NCBI GenBank assembly: GCA_934120715.1
Contig: CAKOUW010000001.1
Location: forward strand, 310,001-374,000
Source: an uncultured Bacilli bacterium
GTDB lineage: Bacteria; Bacillota_I; Bacilli_A; RF39; UBA660
Direction: 5' to 3'
Length of the DNA stretch: 64,000 nucleotides
Positions 33,518 to 41,406 of the stretch are shown here, one piece after another. Each line of letters opens with the position of its first letter. Within the stretch, counting starts at the first letter, position 1. Both the position numbers and the translations under genes were made by a program. Under the pieces are notes generated by a model. That model worked only from the letters and a program-made list of their open reading frames with translations. It was not told the DNA's origin and did not search any database.

Positions 33518-34655
33518 AATCGTTACTATCAACGAATTTATTAAATTCTTTAATTTCTGAAGTATCTAAATCCGTATATGATAATTTAGTTATTAATTCT
33601 TTTTGTTCACGTGATAATTTCTTTGGAGTATACATCTTAAAGATAACGTACATATCTCCTTTACTTCTATGATATTCATTGTTAACACCTTTACCACGTA
33701 TGCGCTGTTTATCACCGCTATTTGTACCGGCAGGTATAGATAATTTTACATTACCATAAATAGTTGGGATTGTTTTTTTACAGCCAAGAATTCCTTCTGT
33801 TAATGTAATAGGAACTTCCAAATAAATATCATCATTTTCTCTTACAAAGTAGTCATGTTCTGAAACGACATATTCTAAATATAGATCTCCATTATCTCCA
33901 CCGCCAGATCCTGGATTTCCTTTACCACTTATACGTTGTCTGTCACCGGTATTAATTCCAGCTGGGATATTAATTGTGATATTTTTGGTCTTTTTAACTT
34001 TACCTTTGCCGCCACATTCACTACATTTTGTTTTGTAAATCTTACCTTCGCCTTTACAATCCGGACAAGTTGTTTTTGATAAAAATGAACCTAGAATAGT
34101 CTGCCTTTGTGTTGTAACTGTACCACTTCCATGACAGGTGCTACATTTTTGTGGATCAAAGCCTCCATGGCCATTACACTCATCACATTTTTCTACAACA
34201 TCAATTTTAAATTTCTTTTCTACACCATAAATGGCTTCTTCGAATGTTAGATTCATACGCATTAAAACGTCACTTCCGCGCCTAGCAGTTGATGAGGTTG
34301 TTTGTTGGCCAAAGCCTCCAAAACCACCACCGCCACCGAAGAATGAATCAAATATATCACCAAAACCAAAATCGCTTGCATCAAATCCACCAGAAAAGCC
34401 ACTAAAGCCTCCAGATGAAGCCGATTGATTTACTCCAGCATGACCATATTGATCATACATTTTTCTTTTGCTTTCATCCGATAATATTTCATAAGCTTCT
34501 TGGGCCTCTTTGAATTTTTCAGCTGCATTAGGATCATCTTTATTTAAATCAGGGTGAAATTCTTTAGCTTTTTTTCTAAAGGCACTTTTTATTTCAGCAG
34601 TACTAGCATCTTTACTTACTCCTAGTACCTCATAATAATCTCTTTTATCGGCCAC
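33516..34655 (-). CDS. dnaJ: chaperone protein DnaJ
   Basis: DnaJ delivers unfolded proteins to DnaK and stimulates its ATPase. The J domain has the HPD motif (KEFHPDLNKDD), followed by a Gly/Phe-rich region (about residues 75-115) and four zinc-binding repeats: CDECNGHG, CSTCHGSG, CPDCKGEG, CSECGGKG. The C-terminal substrate domain is complete. 379 residues, normal. It is the last gene of hrcA-grpE-dnaK-dnaJ, with a 59-base gap after dnaK that contains a hairpin. Confidence 0.97.
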   Translation of the reverse strand: MADKRDYYEVLGVSKDASTAEIKSAFRKKAKEFHPDLNKDDPNAAEKFKEAQEAYEILSDESKRKMYDQYGHAGVNQSASSGGFSGFSGGFDASDFGFGDIFDSFFGGGGGFGGFGQQTTSSTARRGSDVLMRMNLTFEEAIYGVEKKFKIDVVEKCDECNGHGGFDPQKCSTCHGSGTVTTQRQTILGSFLSKTTCPDCKGEGKIYKTKCSECGGKGKVKKTKNITINIPAGINTGDRQRISGKGNPGSGGGDNGDLYLEYVVSEHDYFVRENDDIYLEVPITLTEGILGCKKTIPTIYGNVKLSIPAGTNSGDKQRIRGKGVNNEYHRSKGDMYVIFKMYTPKKLSREQKELITKLSYTDLDTSEIKEFNKFVDSND

Positions 34656-34682
34656 TTTTCCACTTCCTTCTTATTTAAAGTT

Positions 34683-34707
34683 AAGTAGCCCTAAATAGGA
34701 CTACTTA
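34683..34707 (-). other. intercistronic hairpin between dnaK and dnaJ
   Basis: Near-perfect 11-base arms (AAGTAGTCCTA and TAGGGCTACTT on the minus strand) lie between dnaK and dnaJ, with only a short T tract. It may be a partial terminator or a stabiliser of the upstream message, making more DnaK than DnaJ. Confidence 0.5.
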
Positions 34708-34714
34708 CTTTTAA

Positions 34715-36556
34715 CTATTCTTCTTCAATATCAGCTTCTTCTACATCGTCATCTTTTTTCTTTTTTGATTTCTTTGGAGCTTCTTCTTTTTCTTCAGGTG
34801 CAGATTCTTCACTTTGACGTTTTTTTGCAGCTTCTTCATAAACTTTTGAAGCTAGGGCCATTGCCTTTTCTTGAAGCTTATCTTTTTCTTTTTTGATTTT
34901 TTCAATGTCATCTTTTTCTAGAGCTTCTTTTAAGTCTTTAATTAAATCTTCAGCTTCTTCTACATCTTTTTTATCAGCTTTATCACCTAAATCTTTAATA
35001 GCTTTTTCTGTTTGGAATACCATTTGTTCGGCTTCATTTTTAACTTCAGCTTCTTCTTTACGTTTTTCATCAGCTTCTTTATTTTCTTCAGCTTCTTTAC
35101 GCATCTTTTCTATTTCTTCATCAGTTAAGTTAGTACTTGATGTAATTGTAATAGATTGTTCTTTGTTTGTTCCTAAATCTTTAGCAGTAACGTTAACAAT
35201 ACCATTAGCATCAATATCAAATTTAACTTCAATTTGTGGTACTCCTCTTGGAGCTGGTGGAATGTTTCCTAATTGGAATCTTCCTAATGTTTTGTTATCA
35301 GCGGCCATTGGACGTTCACCTTGTAGAACATGAATGTCTACAGCTGGTTGATTATCAGCAGCAGTTGAGAACACCTCTTTTTTAGATGTTGGAATTGTTG
35401 TATTTCTTGGGATAAGTGTTGTCATTACGCCACCTAATGTTTCAAGTCCTAAAGATAGAGGTGTTACATCAAGTAATACGATGTCGTTAACATCACCAGT
35501 TAGAACTCCACCTTGGATAGCTGCTCCCATAGCAACAACTTCATCTGGGTTAACTTCACGTGATGGTTCTTGTCCTAATTCCTTAGTAATTAAATCATAT
35601 ACCATAGGAACACGAGTTGATCCACCAACGAAAATTACTTTATCTATATCTTTCTTAGTCATCTTAGCATCTTTTAAAGCTTTTCTTACTGGTTCTAGAG
35701 TTGATTCTACTAGATCAGAAATTAAGTCTTCAAATTTTGCACGAGTTAATGTCATATCTAAGTGTAATGGTTCACCATCATCGCCTTTAGCTATAAATGG
35801 TGCTGATACTTGTGTTGATACCATACCTGATAAGTCTTTTTTAGCTTTTTCAGCAACTTCTTTTAGACGTTGCATAGCCATTTTATCTTTAGATAAGTCT
35901 ACACCATTTTCCTTTTTAAATTCTTTTACTAAATATTCAATGATTCTCTCATCAAAGTCATCTCCACCTAAGTGGTTATTACCAGCTGTTGATTTAACTT
36001 CAAATACACCATCGCCTAATTCTAGGATAGATACATCGAAAGTACCTCCACCTAAATCGTAAACTAAAATTGTTTGTCCTTCATCTTTTTCAAGACCATA
36101 TGCTAGAGCTGCTGCTGTTGGTTCATTAATAATTCTTTCAACTTCAAGTCCAGCAATTTTTCCGGCATTTTTAGTTGCTTGACGTTGAGCATCATTGAAG
36201 TATGCAGGAACTGTGATAACAGCTTTGGTAACTTTTTCACCTAAATAGCTTTCTGCATAATCTTTAATATAAGATAGAATCATAGCAGAAATTTCTTCTG
36301 GTGTATATTTTTTACCTTCCAATTCAACTTTTTCGCTTGTTCCCATTAATCTTTTAATAGATGAGCAAGTGTTTGGATTAGTTAGTGCTTGTCTTTTAGC
36401 AGACTCTCCAACAATTCTTTCACCCTTTTTGAAGGCTACTACTGATGGAGTTGTTCTTCCTCCTTCTTTATTTGGAATAACTTTTGGAGCTCCAGCTTCC
36501 AAAACTGCAGCACATGAGTTAGTTGTACCTAAATCGATACCTATAATTTTTGACAT
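34715..36556 (-). CDS. dnaK: chaperone protein DnaK
   Basis: The Hsp70 chaperone. The N-terminal signature GIDLGTTNSC, the ATPase motifs VPAYFNDAQRQATKNAG, VYDLGGGTFDVSIL and VFVGGSTRVP-like segments, the linker VLLDVTPLSLGLET and the substrate-binding domain are all intact. The 613-residue length and the acidic/Lys-rich C-terminal tail (ending VEEADIEEE) are typical. It is the third gene of the HrcA-regulated operon. Codon use is more biased and G+C richer than in neighbours, as expected for high expression. Confidence 0.98.
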   Translation of the reverse strand: MSKIIGIDLGTTNSCAAVLEAGAPKVIPNKEGGRTTPSVVAFKKGERIVGESAKRQALTNPNTCSSIKRLMGTSEKVELEGKKYTPEEISAMILSYIKDYAESYLGEKVTKAVITVPAYFNDAQRQATKNAGKIAGLEVERIINEPTAAALAYGLEKDEGQTILVYDLGGGTFDVSILELGDGVFEVKSTAGNNHLGGDDFDERIIEYLVKEFKKENGVDLSKDKMAMQRLKEVAEKAKKDLSGMVSTQVSAPFIAKGDDGEPLHLDMTLTRAKFEDLISDLVESTLEPVRKALKDAKMTKKDIDKVIFVGGSTRVPMVYDLITKELGQEPSREVNPDEVVAMGAAIQGGVLTGDVNDIVLLDVTPLSLGLETLGGVMTTLIPRNTTIPTSKKEVFSTAADNQPAVDIHVLQGERPMAADNKTLGRFQLGNIPPAPRGVPQIEVKFDIDANGIVNVTAKDLGTNKEQSITITSSTNLTDEEIEKMRKEAEENKEADEKRKEEAEVKNEAEQMVFQTEKAIKDLGDKADKKDVEEAEDLIKDLKEALEKDDIEKIKKEKDKLQEKAMALASKVYEEAAKKRQSEESAPEEKEEAPKKSKKKKDDDVEEADIEEE

Positions 36557-36572
36557 ATATTCATCTCTCCTT

Positions 36573-37190
36573 TTATAATTGATTTATTTTAACTGAAGCA
36601 GGACGTATTACCCTGTCCTTTAGCTTATATCCCTTTAATAAAACTTCTAGTACTTCTTCATCTTGCTTATCTTCTACTTTGTCAGTTAACAAAGCTTGTT
36701 CTAGACTAGGATCAAATATTTCTCCTACTCTATTTATTTCTTCAACTCCAAATTTTTTTAAAATATCCATTAGGGTTGCATACATTATTTTGAAACCGGC
36801 TAAGAACTTAGATAATTCATCAGTTAAATCATTATCATCTAGTCTTATAGCTCTTTCAAAATTATCTACTACAGAAAGTAGTTCAAGAATTAAATCCTTA
36901 TTAGCATATTTTAAAGTAGTTGCTACCTCATCATCTTTACGTCTACGATAATTAACTAGATCAGCTTGGGCTAATTTGACCTTTTCTAATAAGTTTTTAT
37001 TTTCTTCTTCAAGCTTTTTTATAGTTTCTTGATATTCTTTTTCTTTTTTATCATCGTGATATTTGCATTCTTTTTTTTCATGTCTGTTTTCATGCTTGCA
37101 AGAATGGTTCTTATCACAATGACATTGTTGATTTTCTACTTTATTTTCTTTATTGTTTTCTTCTAATATTTCAGTATTTTCTTTTTCCAT
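36573..37190 (-). CDS. grpE: nucleotide exchange factor GrpE with Cys/His-rich N-terminus
   Basis: GrpE releases ADP from DnaK. The long helix (KKLEEENKNLLEKV), the RRRKDDEV region and the C-terminal beta domain (GEIFDPSLEQALL, VLLKGYKLKDRVIRPASVKI) are standard. The disordered N-terminus is unusual: within residues 23-45 there are four Cys and five His (C23, H24, C25, H29, C31, H33, H37, C42, H45), a pattern that could bind metal. The ATG at 37190 is preceded by AGGTAGGTAATGAT; an in-frame upstream ATG (37241) lies inside hrcA and is unlikely. 205 residues. Confidence 0.95.
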   Translation of the reverse strand: MEKENTEILEENNKENKVENQQCHCDKNHSCKHENRHEKKECKYHDDKKEKEYQETIKKLEEENKNLLEKVKLAQADLVNYRRRKDDEVATTLKYANKDLILELLSVVDNFERAIRLDDNDLTDELSKFLAGFKIMYATLMDILKKFGVEEINRVGEIFDPSLEQALLTDKVEDKQDEEVLEVLLKGYKLKDRVIRPASVKINQL

Positions 37191-37198
37191 ATCATTAC

Positions 37199-38188
37199 CT
37201 ACCTTTCGATGTTTTCTTTCATGTATTCTAACATTGAACATACTCTTTCATATTCCATTCTTTTTGGTCCAATAATAGCAATAGTACCTTCTTCGTTTCC
37301 ATTTTTAAACTTAGTTTTAATTACTGTTACATCACTATCTATATTATTTTCATTACCTATATATACCTTAATATTATTATCATTATCTTGTTCTATACTT
37401 CCAAGTGATTCACTGTTTTCTAGTTTATTGTAAACATTTTTAATTTTTTCTATATTATTAGTAAATTCTGGCTGTTCTAAGATTTTATTTCTTCCCATTA
37501 TATTAATCTCTTGATTTGTAAAATCACTAAATACATGATAGAAGGCATTATATAATTGTTCATGTTGTTTTACATACTTACTAATGATTGGTTTTATTTC
37601 ATATTCTAACTTGGTACTTACTTCATCAATTGGAGTACCAGAAATTAGGTTATTGATAAGGCTAACTGTCTTTTTTACATCTTGTAGAGATATATCTTTA
37701 AGCTTAATGTTTTTATGCTCGACATGGCCCTTGTCTGTAACAATTATAACAATCATACTAACATCATCAATAGGAACTACCTCTATTTGTTTTAGAAGAT
37801 TCTCATGAGATGTGCTTCCAAGCACTACTGTCGTATAATTTGTCATATCAGATATGACTTGTAGGCTTTTACTTATAACATCTGATAAGGCTAATTGTTG
37901 ATTGCGAAAGACAATTTGCAATTTCAACATGTCTTCGGCATTCATCTTTTTTAACTCCATTAAGTTATCGACATAGTAACGATAACCGCCTTCACTAGGA
38001 ACACGCCCTGATGAAGTGTGAGTTTTTTCAAGTAAACCAGCTTCCTCTAATGAAGCCATTTCATTTCTAATTGTGGCACTAGAGCATTTTAAAGTCTTTG
38101 ATAAAACTTTTGAGCCTACTGGTTTAGCTTCTTTAACATATTTTTCTACTATTAATTTCAGAATTTTGTTCTGTCTGTCAGTCAACAC
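37199..38188 (-). CDS. hrcA: heat-inducible transcription repressor HrcA
   Basis: HrcA binds CIRCE operators and represses class I heat-shock genes; GroEL helps it fold. The N-terminal winged helix (NKILKLIVEKYVKEAKPVGS, SATIRNEMASLEEAGLLEKTH quoted in part) and SSGRVPSEGGYRYYVD are hallmark segments. 329 residues is slightly short of the usual 340. It heads the operon hrcA-grpE-dnaK-dnaJ, and two CIRCE copies overlap its promoter, so it controls itself. No groES/groEL is in the window. Confidence 0.96.
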   Translation of the reverse strand: MLTDRQNKILKLIVEKYVKEAKPVGSKVLSKTLKCSSATIRNEMASLEEAGLLEKTHTSSGRVPSEGGYRYYVDNLMELKKMNAEDMLKLQIVFRNQQLALSDVISKSLQVISDMTNYTTVVLGSTSHENLLKQIEVVPIDDVSMIVIIVTDKGHVEHKNIKLKDISLQDVKKTVSLINNLISGTPIDEVSTKLEYEIKPIISKYVKQHEQLYNAFYHVFSDFTNQEINIMGRNKILEQPEFTNNIEKIKNVYNKLENSESLGSIEQDNDNNIKVYIGNENNIDSDVTVIKTKFKNGNEEGTIAIIGPKRMEYERVCSMLEYMKENIER

Positions 38189-38200
38189 TTGATCAACCTC

Positions 38201-38227
38201 CTAGCACTACTATTTTACAAGTGCTAA
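38201..38227 (-). promoter_or_regulatory. CIRCE operator 1
   Basis: TTAGCACTT, nine bases, TAGTGCTAG on the minus strand: a good match to TTAGCACTC-N9-GAGTGCTAA, located just downstream of the -10 box. Confidence 0.9.
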
Positions 38228-38231
38228 TAAC

Positions 38232-38260
38232 AGTTTATGACTTTTTTTAGCACTTGTCAA
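38232..38260 (-). promoter_or_regulatory. hrcA operon promoter
   Basis: TTGACA (38255-38260), 17 bases, TAAACT (38232-38237) on the minus strand. The -35 box lies inside CIRCE 2. Confidence 0.75.
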
Positions 38261-38273
38261 TACTTTGTGCTAA
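38247..38273 (-). promoter_or_regulatory. CIRCE operator 2
   Basis: TTAGCACTT, nine bases, TTGTGCTAA (plus-strand reading; the element is palindromic). It covers the -35 box of the hrcA promoter. Confidence 0.88.
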
Positions 38274-38291
38274 CTTTTTAAATAAAATATA

Positions 38292-38307
38292 GGGAGTTTT
38301 TACTCCC
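38292..38307 (-). terminator. terminator after the glycine-rich protein gene
   Basis: Arms GGGAGT and ACTCCC with a four-base loop overlap the stop region; an AT-rich tract follows on the minus strand. Confidence 0.5.
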
Positions 38308-39871
38308 CATAGACTCTTATTAATTTTAACTGATACGACGAATCAGTAGTCACCCATGTTTCTGTTGCTGTTGAAACTTGATCTTCTGATACTGTCTCAC
38401 TTACATCTATAAATTGATTATAAAATTCTTTCTTATTTGGATTTGTATAAAAGATTCCAGTTCCACCATCGCTCAAATAGTAATAGTGCGATGAAATTGT
38501 CTTTATTATATGCTCCTGATCAATAATGAGTTCATTATTATTTTTGGTTAGATTTATAATATGGTTTGATTGAATAGAAAAGTCAGTAAATTTCTTTTCA
38601 GCTTTATTATAAAACTGGCCCGATGATGAGACAATGTAATAGTTACCATTTGTTATTTTATCTAGGAGAGAATATCTAATGCTATTTTCTTCTACTTTTG
38701 CATTATAATCAATTGCTTGAAGCTTGATCCAGTTCACGCTTATTGCTGGTGTTGAATTAACCTTTGATTCATACCAGATAGCAATTTCTGATAATTCTGA
38801 ATCATCGAAGAATAATTGACATGATTTTTCGTTCTCTTTTATAATGTTCTTACCGTCTTTGTTTATTGCTTCAATCTTTTTTACGTTATTATCATCGGAT
38901 GGTAAACAGCAGTTATGTATAGAAGTAATATTACTACTATATGTTGGTTCAAAACTTTCTATTAGGGTTATTGTGGCATAACCATCACCAACTTTGACGT
39001 TTGGGACCATCTCACCATTAATGAAATGAAGTTGATAGGTATTATTGATGTCACCAACTCCGGCGTAACCTGAAATGTAAGATGAACCGCCGGCTCCGCT
39101 ATCGCCAGCTTCTTTTCCAGCTTCTCCACCATAATAGCCGCTGCCTCCAGCACTAGCGCCAACTACCGTAGGTGCCGAACCACCTTCTAATGAGCCTGGG
39201 AATTTTCGTTCATCAGCCAATTCGTTAGATGATGTTTGTCCACCACCAATGGCCTGCGAAGAACCGCTTCCATTGCCCCCTTTTAGGTTTCCTCCATAGC
39301 CGCCAGGATTAGTACTTGTTGCTCCTCCACCACCGGCTGCCACCATGATTACATTATTATTATGTTTTATATAGGTTGCTCCTCCGCCGGATGATGTTTT
39401 TTCATTACATTTAGCGATGTATCCACCGCCACCAATACCTGGCAAGCAATTCTTTGATTTCGTTTCCCCTTGACTACCAACATAGAAATATAGTTCTGTA
39501 CCTGAGTTTAAATAAATTATTCCTGATGTGTAAGCTCCTTTACCCCCGGCTAGACCATTTTCTATACTTCCACCTTGGGCACCAAATAATTGAACAAAAT
39601 AGTATCCATCTGATGGTGCATAATATGGAATTCCCTCTGTATAGTATATATCCTGATTGTTTTTTTCTTTTCTAGTATCAACTACTCCAAATTTGGCTTT
39701 TTTTCTACCAAAGCCAGATAACTCTTCTTTAATATTATTAGTAAGATTTTTAGTATTAGTTCTATTAGCTGACATATAAGCCATTATAGAAAATACTGAT
39801 AAAAAAGCTAAAATCAATATGCCATATAGTAAGGTCGTTACAGCAAAGCCATTATTGTTTAATCTTTTCAT
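38300..39871 (-). CDS. glycine-rich surface protein with pilin-like N-terminus
   Basis: A 523-residue protein. The N-terminus (MKRLNNNGFAVTTLLYGILIL) looks like a type IV pilin-like leader: basic, a Gly before a hydrophobic helix of about 22 residues, although Glu at mature position 5 is absent. Residues about 70-310 form a glycine-rich domain (GGGGYIAKC, MVAAGGGGATSTNPGGYGG, GGSGYYGGEAGKEAGDSGAG) resembling the glycine-rich domain of ALK-type receptors and many bacterial surface proteins. The remaining 200 residues are unrecognised. GGTGAA stands before the ATG at 39871; a GTG 12 bases upstream overlaps that site. No pilus assembly genes are adjacent. Confidence 0.75.
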   Translation of the reverse strand: MKRLNNNGFAVTTLLYGILILAFLSVFSIMAYMSANRTNTKNLTNNIKEELSGFGRKKAKFGVVDTRKEKNNQDIYYTEGIPYYAPSDGYYFVQLFGAQGGSIENGLAGGKGAYTSGIIYLNSGTELYFYVGSQGETKSKNCLPGIGGGGYIAKCNEKTSSGGGATYIKHNNNVIMVAAGGGGATSTNPGGYGGNLKGGNGSGSSQAIGGGQTSSNELADERKFPGSLEGGSAPTVVGASAGGSGYYGGEAGKEAGDSGAGGSSYISGYAGVGDINNTYQLHFINGEMVPNVKVGDGYATITLIESFEPTYSSNITSIHNCCLPSDDNNVKKIEAINKDGKNIIKENEKSCQLFFDDSELSEIAIWYESKVNSTPAISVNWIKLQAIDYNAKVEENSIRYSLLDKITNGNYYIVSSSGQFYNKAEKKFTDFSIQSNHIINLTKNNNELIIDQEHIIKTISSHYYYLSDGGTGIFYTNPNKKEFYNQFIDVSETVSEDQVSTATETWVTTDSSYQLKLIRVYGE

Positions 39872-39906
39872 ACGTTCACCCACTTTTTATTTTTACTACT
39901 CATATT

Positions 39907-40455
39907 TTAACATACTTTTGTTAATATAACTACCCATTTATCGCCATATCTTTTTTCTTTAATTTTTATATAATTATTACTATATATAATTTTATCTAAA
40001 GCATTGCTTTCGCAAATTATTAGACCTTGTTCTTTTAATAAATTGTAACTAGTTATTAAATTTATACTTTTATCTATTAAATCAGTATTGTATGGAGGAT
40101 CTAGAAAGATCACATCAAATGTTATGTTATTGTCTTTAAAATACGTTAGGGCTCTAGCATAATCCATATTTAGAATATTGGCATTTTTAATATTTATTTT
40201 AGTGATATTTTCCCTCATTATTTTACAGGCTTTTATATTTTTATCGACTAGATAGACCTCGCTAGCTCCTTCACTTAATGATTCTAAACCTAGATTGCCA
40301 CTTCCGGAAAATAGATCCAATACTGTACTTCCTTTGATGTTATTTTGTATCATTGCAAAAAGACTTTCTTTAACTCTATCCATAGTTGGTCTTGTTCCAT
40401 CTATATCAAAGCCAGAAAGGTTTCTACCTTTATATATTCCACTAATTATTTTCAT
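39907..40455 (-). CDS. rsmD: 16S rRNA (guanine(966)-N(2))-methyltransferase RsmD
   Basis: Methylates G966 of 16S rRNA. The typical start GIYKGRNL, the segment GTRPTMDRVKESLFAMI, the SAM-binding LDLFSGSGNLGLESLSEGA and the catalytic DPPYN (IFLDPPYNTDL) are present. 182 residues, normal. Its start overlaps the end of ylbF by 14 bases, so translation is likely coupled. In Bacillus rsmD (ylbH) follows ylbD-ylbE-ylbF-ylbG; ylbG is absent here. Confidence 0.95.
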   Translation of the reverse strand: MKIISGIYKGRNLSGFDIDGTRPTMDRVKESLFAMIQNNIKGSTVLDLFSGSGNLGLESLSEGASEVYLVDKNIKACKIMRENITKINIKNANILNMDYARALTYFKDNNITFDVIFLDPPYNTDLIDKSINLITSYNLLKEQGLIICESNALDKIIYSNNYIKIKEKRYGDKWVVILTKVC

Positions 40456-40735
40456 GACTACATTTACCTCTATTATTTATTTTTTTTACGCTATTATTTA
40501 TTTTCATAATAATTATGTTAATATCTGTTTCTGTTTCTTTATACTCCTTTATTAGTTTATGATTGTATATTTGCTTTTTTAATTCTGGATCATGAGTGCT
40601 ATGATATTTTTCTATTAGAGCAGTTAGCTCCTTATCTTTTAAAATTTCTTTGTTTAATTCTTTTACTTTCTTTATCACAGGTTCGTGATCTAGTTCATCT
40701 TTTAATTCATTTACTTTATCTATTAATTCATTCAT
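40442..40735 (-). CDS. ylbF: YlbF family regulator
   Basis: A 97-residue helical protein of the YlbF/YmcA family (LNKEILKDKELTALIEKYHS). In Bacillus, YlbF, YmcA and YaaT form an Fe-S-containing complex that promotes Spo0A phosphorylation and RNase Y-dependent mRNA processing. The C-terminal cysteines that ligate the cluster are only partly kept here (one Cys in GKCSHENN). The position between ylbE and rsmD supports the call. It is 21 bases after ylbE. Confidence 0.82.
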   Translation of the reverse strand: MNELIDKVNELKDELDHEPVIKKVKELNKEILKDKELTALIEKYHSTHDPELKKQIYNHKLIKEYKETETDINIIIMKINNSVKKINNRGKCSHENN

Positions 40736-40756
40736 ATTAATATGATACCATATTTT

Positions 40757-40978
40757 TTATTTTAATACATCCATAAAACTAGAAATTAAATTGATACTTC
40801 TTGTTAACTTTTCTATTTTATCTACTGGTCTTAATTTATATGCCGATTTAGCTTGTTCTTCTATTTCACTTAGGTATGACTCGCTTCTATTTAAATATTT
40901 ATACAAAGAGGAATTGTCTCTTAAGTAATTATAGACTATTGGGTGGGTCTTTATGTAGTTAATTGTATACAAATTCAT
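40757..40978 (-). CDS. ylbE: YlbE-like protein
   Basis: A 73-residue protein with the YlbE-like core (IKTHPIVYNYLRDNSSLYKYL, quoted in part, then LNRSESYLSEIEEQAKSAY). The family's function is unknown; it is found next to ylbD in spore formers. It starts two bases after ylbD ends, so the pair is translated together. The small size and the Pro-Tyr-containing pattern match the Bacillus protein. Confidence 0.75.
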   Translation of the reverse strand: MNLYTINYIKTHPIVYNYLRDNSSLYKYLNRSESYLSEIEEQAKSAYKLRPVDKIEKLTRSINLISSFMDVLK

Positions 40979-40980
40979 TT

Positions 40981-41349
40981 TTAATCCTCAAAATATTTAT
41001 ACATTGGTCTGGGTTCATAATTACTGACTGTTTTTGTTGCTGTTCCGCCTATACCTATATCTTGGAGAAGACCGATTGTTTTTTGAAGGTTCGTTACACC
41101 TTTTTGAACTGAATCTAAATCAATATTTTTAAAGGTATTAAACAAATCCTTAAAGGATGCTGTTTTGGTACTTGTACTTTCAGTAGATACTGATCTGGTA
41201 CTTGGTACATATGAATCCCATACCTCACTATTTTCGCCATATATTTCGAAAAGTTCATATAACTTTTGCCAATTAGTCTTGCCATTCATTACTTGAGTTG
41301 CTAATTCTGGATGACTTTGAGCAAATAGTTTAAATGTTTCCTTTGACAT
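40981..41349 (-). CDS. ylbD: YlbD-like spore coat protein
   Basis: A 122-residue protein with the CotYlbD pattern: FKLFAQSHPELATQVMNGKTNWQKLYE near the start (quoted in two parts of the same run: FKLFAQSHPELA and GKTNWQKLYELFE), a variable Ser/Thr-rich middle, LQKTIGLLQDIG and a C-terminal RPMYKYFED. In Bacillus YlbD is a spore coat protein. It is first in the ylbD-ylbE-ylbF-rsmD block. GGTGATA precedes the ATG. It adds to the evidence for spores in this organism. Confidence 0.8.
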   Translation of the reverse strand: MSKETFKLFAQSHPELATQVMNGKTNWQKLYELFEIYGENSEVWDSYVPSTRSVSTESTSTKTASFKDLFNTFKNIDLDSVQKGVTNLQKTIGLLQDIGIGGTATKTVSNYEPRPMYKYFED

Positions 41350-41386
41350 ATTATCACCACTATATTTTATGTTTTTGTCGAAAAAA

Positions 41387-41406
41387 AAGAAGTAAAATTA
41401 CTTCTT
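41387..41406 (-). terminator. terminator of the parE-parC-HExxH operon
   Basis: Arms AAGAAGTAA and TTACTTCTT followed by eight T on the minus strand, overlapping the stop codon of the HExxH gene. Confidence 0.8.

Noticed and set aside
35481..36062. A long plus-strand open frame opposite dnaK
   Set aside because: Codon bias of the highly expressed dnaK opens antisense frames; nothing recognisable is encoded.
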